Positions 36,601 to 46,253 of a stretch of 64,000 bases of DNA are shown here, in pieces. Under the pieces are notes generated by a model. That model saw only the letters and a list, made by a program, of their open reading frames with translations, was not told where the DNA came from and searched no databases. Position numbers and translations under genes: made by a program. The stretch is from Pseudomonas sp. Q1-7. GTDB lineage: Bacteria > Pseudomonadota > Gammaproteobacteria > Pseudomonadales > Pseudomonadaceae. Numbering within the stretch: position 1 is the first letter of the stretch; the number at the start of each line of letters is the position of its first letter. Location of the stretch: assembly GCF_028010285.1 (NCBI RefSeq), contig NZ_CP116304.1, positions 4,108,501 through 4,172,500 of the forward strand. The letters are read 5' to 3'.

Positions 36601-36999
36601 TCGGCGCTGGTGGGTTGGCGCGGAGCGCAACACAGGGGTCTGCCTGATACGCCGCTTTGTTGGGTTTCGTTCCTCTCAACCTACGGGTGAGCGCGGCGCG
36701 GTTGGTAGGCGCTGAGCGCAGTCAAGCCCAACACGGGGGTCTGCCTGAAACGTCGCTTTGTTGGGTTTCGTTCCTCTACCCAACCTACGGGTGAGCGCGG
36801 CGCGGTTGGTAGGCGCTGAGCGCAGTCAAGCCCAACACGGGGGTCTGCCTGAAACGCCGCTTTGTTGGGTTTCGTTCCTCTACCCAACCTACGGGTGAGC
36901 GCGGCTCGGTTGGTAGGCGCTGAGCGTAGCGAAGCCCAACACGGGGCCTGTCTGAAAGTCCGTCTTGTTGGGTTTCGTTTCTCGACCCAACCTACGGTG
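36601..36999. repeat. Tandem array of a 101-104 base intergenic repeat, about 3.7 units
   Basis: The unit TTGTTGGGTTTCGTTCCTCTACCCAACCTACGG type recurs; CACGGGG-like marks at 36631, 36732, 36836 and 36940 give spacings 101, 104 and 104. The inner units differ at few positions, the outer ones more. Each unit holds internal inverted repeats (TTGGGTTTCG..CCCAACC, GCTGAGCG..). It runs from just after the HIT gene to the end of the DUF3087 gene. Confidence 0.88.
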
Positions 37000-37522
37000 C
37001 CTTCATCGCAGCCAGCCAGGCCGGGTCCAGGCGGTTCTGCTCGATATCCAGCCCTTGGGCCTCCATTGCCTCGCGGTGCAGGTCGATCTCCCGCGTCATC
37101 TGGCTGAGGTCGGAGAGGTTGCCGTCCAGTTGGTGCATCTGGGTCAGGCCCAGGTGATAGAAGCGCAGCAGTTTCATCGCCGCCGGGTCCTGGGCGGCGA
37201 CGCCGGCCTTGACCTTGTGCATGACGTTGCCGACCCGCATCAGGCTGCGTTTGAGCTGCCAGCCGTAGACCGCCGGCGCCATCCAGGGACGCGGCCAGAG
37301 CTGCAGGCGCACCACCGCCACGGTAAGCGCCAGCCCTGCCAGCACGCCAATCAGGTTCCAGCGGAAGTTATCCCCACCGGGTGTGCCGAACAGTTGCACG
37401 CAGAAGGTGGACAGCAGCAGCGCCAGGGCAATGAAGATGGCGGCGATGACCAGGGTGATGCGCCGGGTTTGCCGGCGGTAGAGCTCAGGGCTCATGGGGC
37501 GGATTTCGAACAGCGTGCTCAT
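36992..37522 (-). CDS. DUF3087 family membrane protein, 176 aa
   Basis: ATG 37522 overlaps the hrpA stop by one base. Two membrane helices (about 23-45 and 58-76) then a cytosolic helical part. Matches the DUF3087 family, found beside hrpA in pseudomonads. Function unknown. The last codons run into the repeat array. Confidence 0.85.
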   Translation of the reverse strand: MSTLFEIRPMSPELYRRQTRRITLVIAAIFIALALLLSTFCVQLFGTPGGDNFRWNLIGVLAGLALTVAVVRLQLWPRPWMAPAVYGWQLKRSLMRVGNVMHKVKAGVAAQDPAAMKLLRFYHLGLTQMHQLDGNLSDLSQMTREIDLHREAMEAQGLDIEQNRLDPAWLAAMKAP

Positions 37523-40500
37523 CAGGCCTCCACCTGTGCCCATTGCTTGGAAAGTCGCTTGTCGGAGACCGGCATGCGCGTGCCCAGTTGCTGGGCGAAC
37601 AGGGAAACCCGGTACTCCTCCAGCATCCAGCGATACAGCACCAGCTCCGGGTCGCGCTTGCCTTCCTGGGCGTGCTTGGCCAGGCGCGCCTGGTACTGCT
37701 CCCAGTAGCCGGCCAGCTCGCCGGACCAGACGCGGTCACGCTGCAGTTGCGCGGCAATCTTGTCGAAGCGCTGCTCGATGGCCTTCAGGTAGCGCGGCAG
37801 CTCCTTCAGCCATTCGGCCGGGGTCTCGCGGACGAAGCCCGGATAGACCAGGTTGCCCAGTTGCGCCTTGATGTCGTTCAGTGCCACCGCCTGGGCCAGG
37901 TCGATGCGGCCCTTGAAGCGCTTCTGCAGGCCATGCCAGAGCTTGAGGGTTTCCAGCGTCAGGCGCGCCAGGCGCTCGGCGTGTTCGGCCCAGGCACCGC
38001 GCTTCCTCTCGGCCAGCGACGCCAGGGCGGCGCCATCGCGCGGCAGGCTGGCTTCGCCGTCGAGGATGCAGTTGTCCAGGCTGGCCAGGAGGATGTCCTC
38101 CACCAGCGCATCGACACGCCCCATGTCGCGGTAGAGCAGGCCCAGTTCGGTGAGGCCCGGCAGCTTGCCGCGGAGGAACTTGGCGGTTTCTGCCAGTTGT
38201 TGCAGGAGCAGGCGCTGCAAGGCGCGGCGGTGCTGCCAGTCGGCTTCCGCCTGGGTCGGGAAGCGGCTTTCCTTGACGCTTCCGCCCTCCTCCACCAGCG
38301 CCGGGTAAACGGTCATGGAGAGGCCGGCGACCTTCTGCTGGGTGCTCGCGGCCACCTGGGCGAAGCCCTTGGCTTCCACCGGCTTCTGTTCCTTCTGGGT
38401 CTGCGGAATGGCCAGGGCCGCCTGGCTGGCTTCGGCGAAACGCGCGGTGATCTCGGCCAGCTCGCGGCCCTCGCCGAGGAACTTGCCGCGGGCATCCACC
38501 ACTTCCAGGTTCATCTTCAGGTGGCCTTCCAGCTGGGCGGCGGCCTCGCTCCAGGCCTCATCCGGCACGCGGGCACCGGTCATGCGTTGCAGCTCGCGGC
38601 CCAGGGACTCGGGCAACGAACCCTGGCCGAAGGTGATCTTGCCCAGTGCCGCCTTGACGAAGTCCGGCACCGGCACGAAGTTCTTGCGGATGGCTTTGGG
38701 CAGGTTGCGCACCAGCGCGATGCATTTGGCTTCCAGCAGGCCGGGCACCAGCCATTCCAGGCGCTCCGGCGGCAGTTGCGGCAGGAGCGGCGCCGGCACC
38801 CGCAGGGTCACACCGTCACGCGGGTGGCCGGGCTCGAAATGGTAGGTCAGCGGCAGCTCCAGCTCGCCCAGGCGCAGCTTGTCCGGGTACTGCGCGGCGG
38901 TGACTTCGTTGGCTTCGCGGGCCAGCACGTCTTCCTCGCGCATGATCAGCAACTCGGGATTCCTCGCCCGTTCGCGTTCGTACCACTTCTCGAAGGTGGC
39001 GGTCTGGCAGATGTCCGCTGGCAGGCGCGCGGCGTAATAGGCGAAGAGGGTTTCCTCGTCGGCCAGGATGTCGCGGCGGCGGGCCTTGGCTTCCAGTTCG
39101 TCGAGGCGTTCCAGCAACTGACGGTTGGCGGACAGGCATTTCGCCTTGCTGTGGATCTCGCCGCGCACCAGCCCCTCGCGGATGAACAGCTCGCGGGAGA
39201 CTTCCGGGTCCACCGGGCCGTAATGCACGGCGCGGCGACCGACGATGATCAGGCCGTAGAGGCTGACCTGTTCATAGGCCACCACTTGGCCACGGCGCTT
39301 TTCCCAGTGGGGCTCCAGGTGGTTCTTTTTCACCAGGTGGCCGGCCAGGGGCTCCAGCCAGTCGGGTTCGATCTTCGCCACCATGCGCGCGAACAGCTTG
39401 GTGGTCTCCACCAGTTCGGCGGTCATGATCCATTGCGGGCGCTTCCTGGCGATGGCAGTGCCGGGGTGAATCCAGAAACGCCGCTGGCGCGCGCCGAGGT
39501 AGTCGCCTTCCTCGGTCTTCTGGCCGATCTGGCTGAGCAGGCCGCAGAGGATCGCCTTGTGCACCCTGGCGTAGTCAATGCCGCGCGCCTGCTGCTCGGC
39601 CTTGGCGGCAACATCAGCGGGAACACTTTTCGCAGGATGGCGCTGAGCGGAGCGATGCCCATCGTGGCGGGCTGTAGGGGTATCGCTGCGCTCAACCCTT
39701 CCTGCCGGAGCATTCTTTTCACGTTCGGGGAAGAGTTTCAGTTCGCGGCAGATCAGCACCAACTGGCGGTGGGCGTCGCGCCACTCGCGCAGGCGCAGGT
39801 AGTTGAGGAAGTTCTTCCGGCACCAGCTACGCAGGGCGTTGGAACCCAGGGCCTGGCGCTGTTCCTCGAAGCCGCGCCAGAGGTTGATCAGCGCGGCAAA
39901 GTCGGAATCCACATCCTTCCACTGGGCGTGGGCCTGGTCGGCGGCCTGCTGGCGCTCAATGGGCCGTTCGCGGGGGTCCTGCACGGAGAGCGCGGCGGCG
40001 ACCACCAGCACTTCGTCCAGGCTGCCCTGGCGGGCACCCTCCAGCACCATGCGGCCCAGGCGCGGGTCGATAGGCAGGCGCGCCAACTGGCGGCCGATGG
40101 GAGTGAGCTGGCCCTCGCGGTTCACCGCCGAGAGTTCCTGCAGCAGGGTGAAGCCGTCCTTGATGGCCTTGCCATCCGGCGGCTCGATGAAGGGGAAGGC
40201 CTCGATGTCGCCCAGGCGCAGGTGGAGCATCTGCAGGATCACCGCCGCCAGGTTGGTGCGGAGGATTTCCGGGTCGGTGAAGGCTGGGCGGGAAAGGAAA
40301 TCTTCCTCGCTGTAGAGGCGCACGCAGATGCCCGGCTCGACCCGGCCGCAACGGCCCTTGCGCTGGTTGGCGCTGGCCTGGGACACGGCTTCCACCGGCA
40401 GGCGCTGGACCTTGGCGCGGTAGCTGTAGCGGCTGATGCGCGCCGTGCCGCTGTCGATCACATAGCGGATGCCGGGCACGGTGAGCGAGGTTTCCGCGAC

Positions 40501-41583
40501 GTTGGTGGCCAGCACGATCTTGCGTCCCGGCATCGGGGCGAAGATCTTCTGCTGCTCGGCCGGGGTCAGCCGCGCATAGAGGGGCATCACCTCGGTGTGG
40601 CGCAGGTTGGCCTTGCGCAGGACCTCGGCGCAGTCGCGGATTTCCCGCTCGCCGGGAAGGAACACCAGCACGTCGCCGGGGCGCTTGCCCACCTCGCGCT
40701 CGTGGGCGGCGATCTCGTCCAGGGCGCGGAGGATGCCCTGGTCCACGGACAGGTCGTCGAACAGCGCCTCGCCGTCCTCGTCCACCTCGGCGGCCAGCGG
40801 CCGGTACCAGGTGTCCACGGGGTAGGTGCGGCCGGAGACTTCGATGATCGGCGCGTCGGATAGGCCGCCCCCGCCGAAGTGCTTGGCGAAGCGCTCCAGG
40901 TCGATGGTCGCCGAGGTGATGATCAGCTTGAGGTCGGGCCGGCGCGGCAGCAGGGTCTTGAGATAACCCAGCAGGAAATCGATGTTCAGGCTGCGCTCGT
41001 GGGCTTCGTCGACGATGAGCGTGTCGTAGCGTTCGAGGAAGCGGTCGTGCTGGGTCTCGGCCAGCAGGATGCCGTCGGTCATCAGCTTGATCAGGCTGCG
41101 CTCGTTGGACTGGTCCTCGAAACGCACCTGGTAGCCCACCAGTTCGCCCAGCGGGCTGCCGATCTCCTCCGCCACCCGCGTCGCCACGCTGCGCGCCGCC
41201 AGACGGCGCGGCTGGGTGTGGCCGATCAGGCCATGGGTGCCGCGGCCGATCTCCAGGCAAATCTTCGGTAACTGGGTGGTCTTGCCCGAGCCGGTCTCAC
41301 CGGCGATCACCAGCACCTGATGCTTCTCCAGGGCCGCCTTGATCTCGTCGCGCTTGGCGGCGATGGGCAGGGCGTCGTCGTAGCGCATCGCCGGCACGCT
41401 GGCGCGCCGCGCCTCCACCCGCGCCACCGAGGCCTGGAAGCGCTCGACCCATTGCGCCAGCTTGGCCTCGTCGGGGTGCTTGCGCAGCTCGTGGAGCTGC
41501 CGGCGCAGGCGATGGCGGTCGGCGCCCATGGCCTGGTCGAGACGTTTCAGGAGGTGTTCGGGGCTGGGGAATTGCTCGCTCAT
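37522..41583 (-). CDS. hrpA: ATP-dependent RNA helicase HrpA, about 1353 aa
   Basis: DEAH-box helicase acting on RNA, including ribosome-associated mRNA in other bacteria. Start taken at ATG 41583 (MSEQFPSPEHLL); ATG 41607 is possible. Walker A GETGSGKTTQLP near 90, DEAH near 180, TSATIDLERF near 220, ATNVAETSLTVPG and QRKGRCGR in the second RecA domain, then the HA2 and the long HrpA-specific C-terminal domain. Residues about 625-652 are encoded by a dispersed repeat element inserted in frame. Co-transcribed with DUF3087. Confidence 0.95.
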   Translation of the reverse strand: MSEQFPSPEHLLKRLDQAMGADRHRLRRQLHELRKHPDEAKLAQWVERFQASVARVEARRASVPAMRYDDALPIAAKRDEIKAALEKHQVLVIAGETGSGKTTQLPKICLEIGRGTHGLIGHTQPRRLAARSVATRVAEEIGSPLGELVGYQVRFEDQSNERSLIKLMTDGILLAETQHDRFLERYDTLIVDEAHERSLNIDFLLGYLKTLLPRRPDLKLIITSATIDLERFAKHFGGGGLSDAPIIEVSGRTYPVDTWYRPLAAEVDEDGEALFDDLSVDQGILRALDEIAAHEREVGKRPGDVLVFLPGEREIRDCAEVLRKANLRHTEVMPLYARLTPAEQQKIFAPMPGRKIVLATNVAETSLTVPGIRYVIDSGTARISRYSYRAKVQRLPVEAVSQASANQRKGRCGRVEPGICVRLYSEEDFLSRPAFTDPEILRTNLAAVILQMLHLRLGDIEAFPFIEPPDGKAIKDGFTLLQELSAVNREGQLTPIGRQLARLPIDPRLGRMVLEGARQGSLDEVLVVAAALSVQDPRERPIERQQAADQAHAQWKDVDSDFAALINLWRGFEEQRQALGSNALRSWCRKNFLNYLRLREWRDAHRQLVLICRELKLFPEREKNAPAGRVERSDTPTARHDGHRSAQRHPAKSVPADVAAKAEQQARGIDYARVHKAILCGLLSQIGQKTEEGDYLGARQRRFWIHPGTAIARKRPQWIMTAELVETTKLFARMVAKIEPDWLEPLAGHLVKKNHLEPHWEKRRGQVVAYEQVSLYGLIIVGRRAVHYGPVDPEVSRELFIREGLVRGEIHSKAKCLSANRQLLERLDELEAKARRRDILADEETLFAYYAARLPADICQTATFEKWYERERARNPELLIMREEDVLAREANEVTAAQYPDKLRLGELELPLTYHFEPGHPRDGVTLRVPAPLLPQLPPERLEWLVPGLLEAKCIALVRNLPKAIRKNFVPVPDFVKAALGKITFGQGSLPESLGRELQRMTGARVPDEAWSEAAAQLEGHLKMNLEVVDARGKFLGEGRELAEITARFAEASQAALAIPQTQKEQKPVEAKGFAQVAASTQQKVAGLSMTVYPALVEEGGSVKESRFPTQAEADWQHRRALQRLLLQQLAETAKFLRGKLPGLTELGLLYRDMGRVDALVEDILLASLDNCILDGEASLPRDGAALASLAERKRGAWAEHAERLARLTLETLKLWHGLQKRFKGRIDLAQAVALNDIKAQLGNLVYPGFVRETPAEWLKELPRYLKAIEQRFDKIAAQLQRDRVWSGELAGYWEQYQARLAKHAQEGKRDPELVLYRWMLEEYRVSLFAQQLGTRMPVSDKRLSKQWAQVEA
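39628..39712. repeat. Dispersed repeat inserted in frame inside hrpA
   Basis: AGGATGGCGCTGAGCGGAGCGATGCCC (39637 onward) and GGGGTATCGCTGCGCTCAACCC (39677-39700) are imperfect inverted copies and match the style of pseudomonad intergenic repeats (compare 26009 and 61621). It adds about 28 residues (NAPAGRVERSDTPTARHDGH region) to HrpA. Confidence 0.75.
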
Positions 41584-41706
41584 CGGGTCCGCTGGATCTG
41601 CTGTCATTTCGGCAAGGGCGGAATTGTCGCAGACAAGCACGGCTCTGGCACGTCCGTGTGCCTCGCGCCGGGGTGAGAAGCCCTCGGCGGGTTCCGGCGG
41701 CGCCTG

Positions 41707-42768
41707 TCAGTCGGCCACGGCGACGGCCTCGGGCTGGCTGCGCGTATCGATGACCGCCTCCACCGACATGCCCACCCGCAGTTGCGCCAGCAGCGGCTGG
41801 CCGGCGTCCAGCACCACCTTCACCGGGATGCGCTGCACCACCTTGGTGAAGTTGCCGGTGGCGTTGTCCGGGGCGATGGCGGCGAAGGTCACGCCGGTGG
41901 CCGGCGCGATGCTTTCCACATGGCCGCGCAGGGATTCGCCGGGGAAGGTATCGACGGCAATGCGCACGTCCTGGCCAGGACGCACATGGGTGAGCTGGGT
42001 TTCCTGGAAGTTGGCGACCACGTAGACGCGCTCCAGCGGCACCACCGCCAGCAGCGGATCGCCGGTCTTGACGAAGGCGCCGACACGAATGGCGCGACGC
42101 CCGACCATGCCGTCCACCGGCGCGCGCAGGTCGGTGTGGGACAGGTCCAGTTCAGCCTGGCGCAAGCCCGCCCGCGCACGTTCCAGGGCGGCCTGCGCGG
42201 CAGCGCGCTGGGCGGTGAGGATGTCGGTCTGCTTGCGCGTGGCCAGCAACGCGGCGCTGTGCTCGGTCTGTCGTGCGCGCACGCTGTCGAAGCGGCTGCG
42301 AGCCTGCTGGGCGTTCTGCAGGGTGCCGGCGCCGCGCCCCACCAGCTTCTCGTAGCGCGTCAGCTCGTGCTGGGCGAAGACCAGGTCGGCGCGATCCGCT
42401 TCCAGGGTGGCCTGGGCCTGTTCGATCAGCGACTGTTGCCGCTCCAGGGTGGCATGGGCATTGGCCAACTGCGCCTCGGCGCTGGCTACCTCGGCGCGGG
42501 CGCTGGCGAGGGCGGTGCGGTAGTCGCGGTCATCGATGCGTGCGAGCAACTGGCCGGCCTTCACCACCTGGTTGTCTTCCACCTGCACCTCACGGACGAA
42601 GCCGGGTACCTTGGGCGCCACCAGGGTGAAGTCGGCATGGACGAAAGCGTCGTTGGTGTACTGCTCGGGGCCGTCCGCCAGGAGCTGCCAACTGCCCCAG
42701 GCCAGCAGGCCGGCGCCCAGCAACAGGGTGATGGAGAGAAAGGTCTTGGAGGAGCGTATCGATTTCAT
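41707..42768 (-). CDS. HlyD-family membrane fusion protein (EmrA-like), 353 aa
   Basis: One N-terminal membrane helix (about 10-30), biotinyl-lipoyl-like half (VQVEDNQVVKAGQLLARIDDRDY), a long coiled-coil hairpin (about 80-190), and barrel domain with VVANFQETQLTHVRPGQDV. Pairs with the MFS gene 12 bases upstream to form an EmrAB-type pump that would span the periplasm with an outer-membrane channel encoded elsewhere. Confidence 0.9.
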   Translation of the reverse strand: MKSIRSSKTFLSITLLLGAGLLAWGSWQLLADGPEQYTNDAFVHADFTLVAPKVPGFVREVQVEDNQVVKAGQLLARIDDRDYRTALASARAEVASAEAQLANAHATLERQQSLIEQAQATLEADRADLVFAQHELTRYEKLVGRGAGTLQNAQQARSRFDSVRARQTEHSAALLATRKQTDILTAQRAAAQAALERARAGLRQAELDLSHTDLRAPVDGMVGRRAIRVGAFVKTGDPLLAVVPLERVYVVANFQETQLTHVRPGQDVRIAVDTFPGESLRGHVESIAPATGVTFAAIAPDNATGNFTKVVQRIPVKVVLDAGQPLLAQLRVGMSVEAVIDTRSQPEAVAVAD

Positions 42769-42780
42769 GGTGGTACCCGT

Positions 42781-44319
42781 TCAGGTCGGCAGGCGGGGCG
42801 GATAGATGCGCGTCGGCACCAGGGGAATGATCAGAATCAGCGCAGCCGCGACGACGGCCATGCCGAGGTAGAGATCGGCGGCGGTGAGAACCGAGGCCTG
42901 AAGCTGCAGCCGCCGGGCCAGCTCGGTACCGCCCTCGAGCAGCGGGTTGTTGCCGAGGCGGTCCACCAGTTGGTTTGAATGAACGTGATGGCGGACGGTC
43001 CCGAGCGCTTCCAGCAGGCCCCCGGCGAGCACCGCGGCGAACCCCTTCACGCTGTTGAACCAGGCCGAGGCGAAGGGCCCGTCGGTGGGCGCGATGCTGC
43101 CCGTGGCGAGCATCAGCAGGGGCAGCACCGCCATGGGCTGGCCGAAAATCTGCAGGGCCTGCACCAGGTAGAAGTCTTCGCGAATCCACGCCGATGTCAG
43201 GTGCGAGCCCAGCCAGCAGGCACAGGCGAGCATGGCCAGCCCGCAGGCCAGCACCCAGCGGCAATCGACCCAGCGCAGATTGCACAACGCAGCCACGAGC
43301 GGCAGCGCCACGAGCTGGGGCAAGGCCACCAGCAGCATCATCGGGGCGGTCTGCAATGGCCGATAGCCCTGCACCTGAGCCAGGTAACCCGAAGGAATCA
43401 CGATCACCCCCAATAGCACGACGAGCACGCCGGCCAGGGTGAGCAGGGCGAAGCTGAAATTGCGCTGACTGAGCATCTGTAACTTGACGAAGGGCAGTGG
43501 GTGCTTCCATTCGTTGACCAGGAACAGCACCAGCAGCAGGCTGCCGCCGCCAAGCAATGCGCGGATCAGCGGCGACTCGAACCAGTCCAGCCGTTCGCCA
43601 TGCACCAGTCCCACCACCAGCATGAACAGCGCCGGAAACCCGAGCAGCAGGCCGAGCCAGTCGAACTGTCGGAAGCGCTCCAGACGCAAGGGGTCCTGGG
43701 GCAGTCCCCAGGCGACGGCGGCCATGGCCAGCAGGCTGGTGGGAACGATCTGCCAGAACGCCCATCGCCAGCCGACGAAGTCCACCCAGAAGGCCGCCAG
43801 GGGTGTGCCGAGCCCAGGACCGAAGGTGGCGGTCAGTGCATAGCCGGCCAGGCCGTATATCTTGAGGTTGGCGGGCAGGAAGCGCAGCGCCACGGTCATC
43901 AGGATGGGCGGTAGCGCGCCACCGGCCAGCCCTTGCAGGGCGCGCAACAGCATCAGGCTCTGCAGGTTGGGCGCCAGTGGGCTGAGCAGGCCCAGCAGCA
44001 TGAAGGCGCCGATGGCCGCGAGGCTGAAGCGGCGCAGGGACAGGGTCACCGCGAACCAGGGGGCAAAGGCCATGGCGCACACCGAGGGCGCCGCGTACAG
44101 GGCCACCAGCCAGGTGCCGTGGTCGCGGGTGATGCCCATGGCGCCGCGAATATCCGCCAGGGCGATCTTGGTGACGTTCTCGTTGAACCCGGCCACCAGC
44201 ACCGCCAGCAGCACACCGAGCAACCCGACGACGATGCGCAGGCCGAACACGTTTGGGACAGGAGCCGCTCGCGCCGGGCTATCTGCCGGCGATTGCGCAA
44301 TGGCGAGGGAGGCGTTCAT
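42781..44319 (-). CDS. MFS multidrug transporter, DHA2 (EmrB-like), 512 aa
   Basis: Fourteen-helix DHA2 drug:H+ antiporter layout, first helix about 24-44, ending with helices near 480-505. Motif-A-like region around residue 80 and the helix LRALQGLAGGALPPILMTVALRF. Gene order is pump then adaptor, the reverse of E. coli emrAB. No regulator gene is next to it. Confidence 0.9.
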   Translation of the reverse strand: MNASLAIAQSPADSPARAAPVPNVFGLRIVVGLLGVLLAVLVAGFNENVTKIALADIRGAMGITRDHGTWLVALYAAPSVCAMAFAPWFAVTLSLRRFSLAAIGAFMLLGLLSPLAPNLQSLMLLRALQGLAGGALPPILMTVALRFLPANLKIYGLAGYALTATFGPGLGTPLAAFWVDFVGWRWAFWQIVPTSLLAMAAVAWGLPQDPLRLERFRQFDWLGLLLGFPALFMLVVGLVHGERLDWFESPLIRALLGGGSLLLVLFLVNEWKHPLPFVKLQMLSQRNFSFALLTLAGVLVVLLGVIVIPSGYLAQVQGYRPLQTAPMMLLVALPQLVALPLVAALCNLRWVDCRWVLACGLAMLACACWLGSHLTSAWIREDFYLVQALQIFGQPMAVLPLLMLATGSIAPTDGPFASAWFNSVKGFAAVLAGGLLEALGTVRHHVHSNQLVDRLGNNPLLEGGTELARRLQLQASVLTAADLYLGMAVVAAALILIIPLVPTRIYPPRLPT

Positions 44320-44505
44320 CGGCGCGCCTTTCCATCGGCGCGGCAGGTTGAAAGGGTCATGGGAGCGGGTCCGGATTGCAGGTACAAGGCGAGTCTATGT
44401 TTGCGCCTTCAATGCCGGCCCCGGCAATAATCTCAACGAATCAGCAGGTTATACACAGGTATCGCCGCTGGCCCGCCAGCCCCGGGCCAGGCCCCCGGAA
44501 ACGAC

Positions 44506-44532
44506 AAGGCCCCGCAATTGCGGGGCCTTGTG
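44506..44532 (-). terminator. Terminator of fadD1
   Basis: Perfect 24-base palindrome AAGGCCCCGCAA/TTGCGGGGCCTT (44506-44529), 18 bases after the fadD1 stop on the minus strand. Confidence 0.8.
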
Positions 44533-44546
44533 CGGCGACGGATGGA

Positions 44547-46253
44547 TCAGGCCTGGGCCTTCTCCTGCTTCGCCTTGAGCGTCTTCAACTCTTCGTCGCG
44601 CAGTTCACGGCGCAGGATCTTGCCGACGTTGGTGGTCGGCAGGGTCTCGCGGAACTCGATGGCGCGCGGCACCTTGTAGCCGGTGACGTTACCGCGCATG
44701 TGCTCCATGACCTGCTCCTTGGTGAGGCTGACGCCGGGCTTGGCCACCACGAACATCTTGATCGCCTCGCCGGACTTCTCGTCCGGCACGCCGATGGCGG
44801 CGCACTGCAGCACCCCCGGCAGGGTCGCCAGCACGTCTTCCAGCTCGTTCGGGTACACGTTGAAGCCGGACACCAGGATCATGTCCTTCTTGCGGTCGAC
44901 GATGCGCATGTAGCCGTCGTCCTGGATCACCGCGACGTCGCCGGTCTTCAGCCAGCCTTCGGCGTCGAGGATCTCGTCGGTGGCTTCCTGGCGCTGCCAG
45001 TAGCCCTTCATCACCTGCGGCCCTTTCACGCAGAGCTCGCCCGGCGCGCCGAGGCCGACGTCCTTGCCCTCATCGTCCACCACCTTGCACTGGGTGGACG
45101 GCACCGGAATGCCGATGGTGCCGATCTGGATGTTCTGGAAGGGGTTCACCGACACCACCGGGCTGGTTTCGGTCATGCCGTAACCTTCGCAGATGGCGCA
45201 GCCGGTGACCTGTTTCCAGCGCTCGGCGGTGGCCAGTTGCAGGGCCATGCCGCCGGACAGGGTGAGCTTCAGCGAGGAGAAGTCCAGCTTGCGGAAGTCT
45301 TCACTGTTGCACAGCGCGACGAACAGCGTGTTCAGGCCGACGAAGCCGGTGAACCGGTACTTCGCCAGCTCCTTGGTCATCGCCGGCAGGTCGCGCGGGT
45401 TGGAGATGAGCAGGTTGTGGTTGCCGGTCAGCATCATCGCCATGCAATGGAAGGTGAAGGCGTAGATGTGGTAGAGCGGCAGCGGCGCGATAAGGATTTC
45501 GCAACCCTCGTTCAGGTTGGCGGCCATCAGCGCCTTGCATTGCAGCATGTTGGCGATCAGGTTGCGGTGGGTCAGCATCGCGCCCTTGGCCACGCCCGTG
45601 GTGCCCCCGGTGTACTGCAGCACGGCGATGTCGTCGCCTTGCGGGTTCGCCTCGTTCACCGTGCGGCCACGGCCCTTGGCCAGGGCGTCGTTGAGCTTGA
45701 CCGCCTGGGGCAGATTGAAGGGCGGCACCATCTTCTTCACGTGCTTGACCACGGTGTTGACCAGGAGGCGCTTGAAGGTCGGCAGCAGGTCGCCCACTTC
45801 GGTAACGATGACGTGCCTGACACCGGTCTTCGGCAGCACTTCCTCGGCCAGGTGGGCCATGTTGGCCAGGCAGACCAGGGCCTTGGCGCCGGAGTCGTTG
45901 AACTGGTGCTCCATCTCCCGCGCGGTGTACAGCGGGTTGGTGTTGACCACCACCAGGCCGGCGCGCATCGCGCCGAAGACCACCACCGGGTACTGCAGGA
46001 TGTTCGGCATCTGCACGGCGATGCGGTCGCCGGGCTTGAGGTCGGTGTGGTTCTGCAGGAAGGCGGCAAAGGCACCGGAGAGTTCGTAGAGCTCACCGTA
46101 GGTGAGGGTCTTGCCCAGGTTGCTGAATGCGGGCTTGTCGGCAAAGCGTTGGCAGGACTGCTTCAATACCGCCTGGACGTTGGGGTACTGATCGGCGTCG
46201 ATCTCGGCAGGAACGCCCGCTGGATATTTGTCCTTCCAGAAGTTATCGGTCAT
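44547..46253 (-). CDS. fadD1: Long-chain-fatty-acid-CoA ligase, 568 aa
   Basis: Activates fatty acids to acyl-CoA at the inner membrane for beta-oxidation. ATP loop YTGGTTGVAKGAML near 210, FHCMAMML, GYGMTETSPVVS near 360, GWLKTGDVAVIQDDGYMRIVDRKKD signature near 430 and the lid Lys in TTNVGKILRREL. Full length. Tandem with the paralogue at 46590-48278 and separated from it by 336 bases, so each probably has its own promoter. Order matches fadD1/fadD2 of P. aeruginosa as recalled. Confidence 0.95.
   Translation of the reverse strand: MTDNFWKDKYPAGVPAEIDADQYPNVQAVLKQSCQRFADKPAFSNLGKTLTYGELYELSGAFAAFLQNHTDLKPGDRIAVQMPNILQYPVVVFGAMRAGLVVVNTNPLYTAREMEHQFNDSGAKALVCLANMAHLAEEVLPKTGVRHVIVTEVGDLLPTFKRLLVNTVVKHVKKMVPPFNLPQAVKLNDALAKGRGRTVNEANPQGDDIAVLQYTGGTTGVAKGAMLTHRNLIANMLQCKALMAANLNEGCEILIAPLPLYHIYAFTFHCMAMMLTGNHNLLISNPRDLPAMTKELAKYRFTGFVGLNTLFVALCNSEDFRKLDFSSLKLTLSGGMALQLATAERWKQVTGCAICEGYGMTETSPVVSVNPFQNIQIGTIGIPVPSTQCKVVDDEGKDVGLGAPGELCVKGPQVMKGYWQRQEATDEILDAEGWLKTGDVAVIQDDGYMRIVDRKKDMILVSGFNVYPNELEDVLATLPGVLQCAAIGVPDEKSGEAIKMFVVAKPGVSLTKEQVMEHMRGNVTGYKVPRAIEFRETLPTTNVGKILRRELRDEELKTLKAKQEKAQA

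Noticed and set aside
36601-36999. CRISPR array
   Set aside because: Repeat unit is about 100 bases with no unique spacers and no cas genes; it is a tandem intergenic repeat.
37543-40863. Plus-strand open frame of about 1100 codons opposite hrpA
   Set aside because: Shadow of the helicase gene; lacks domain motifs and has an antisense-like composition.
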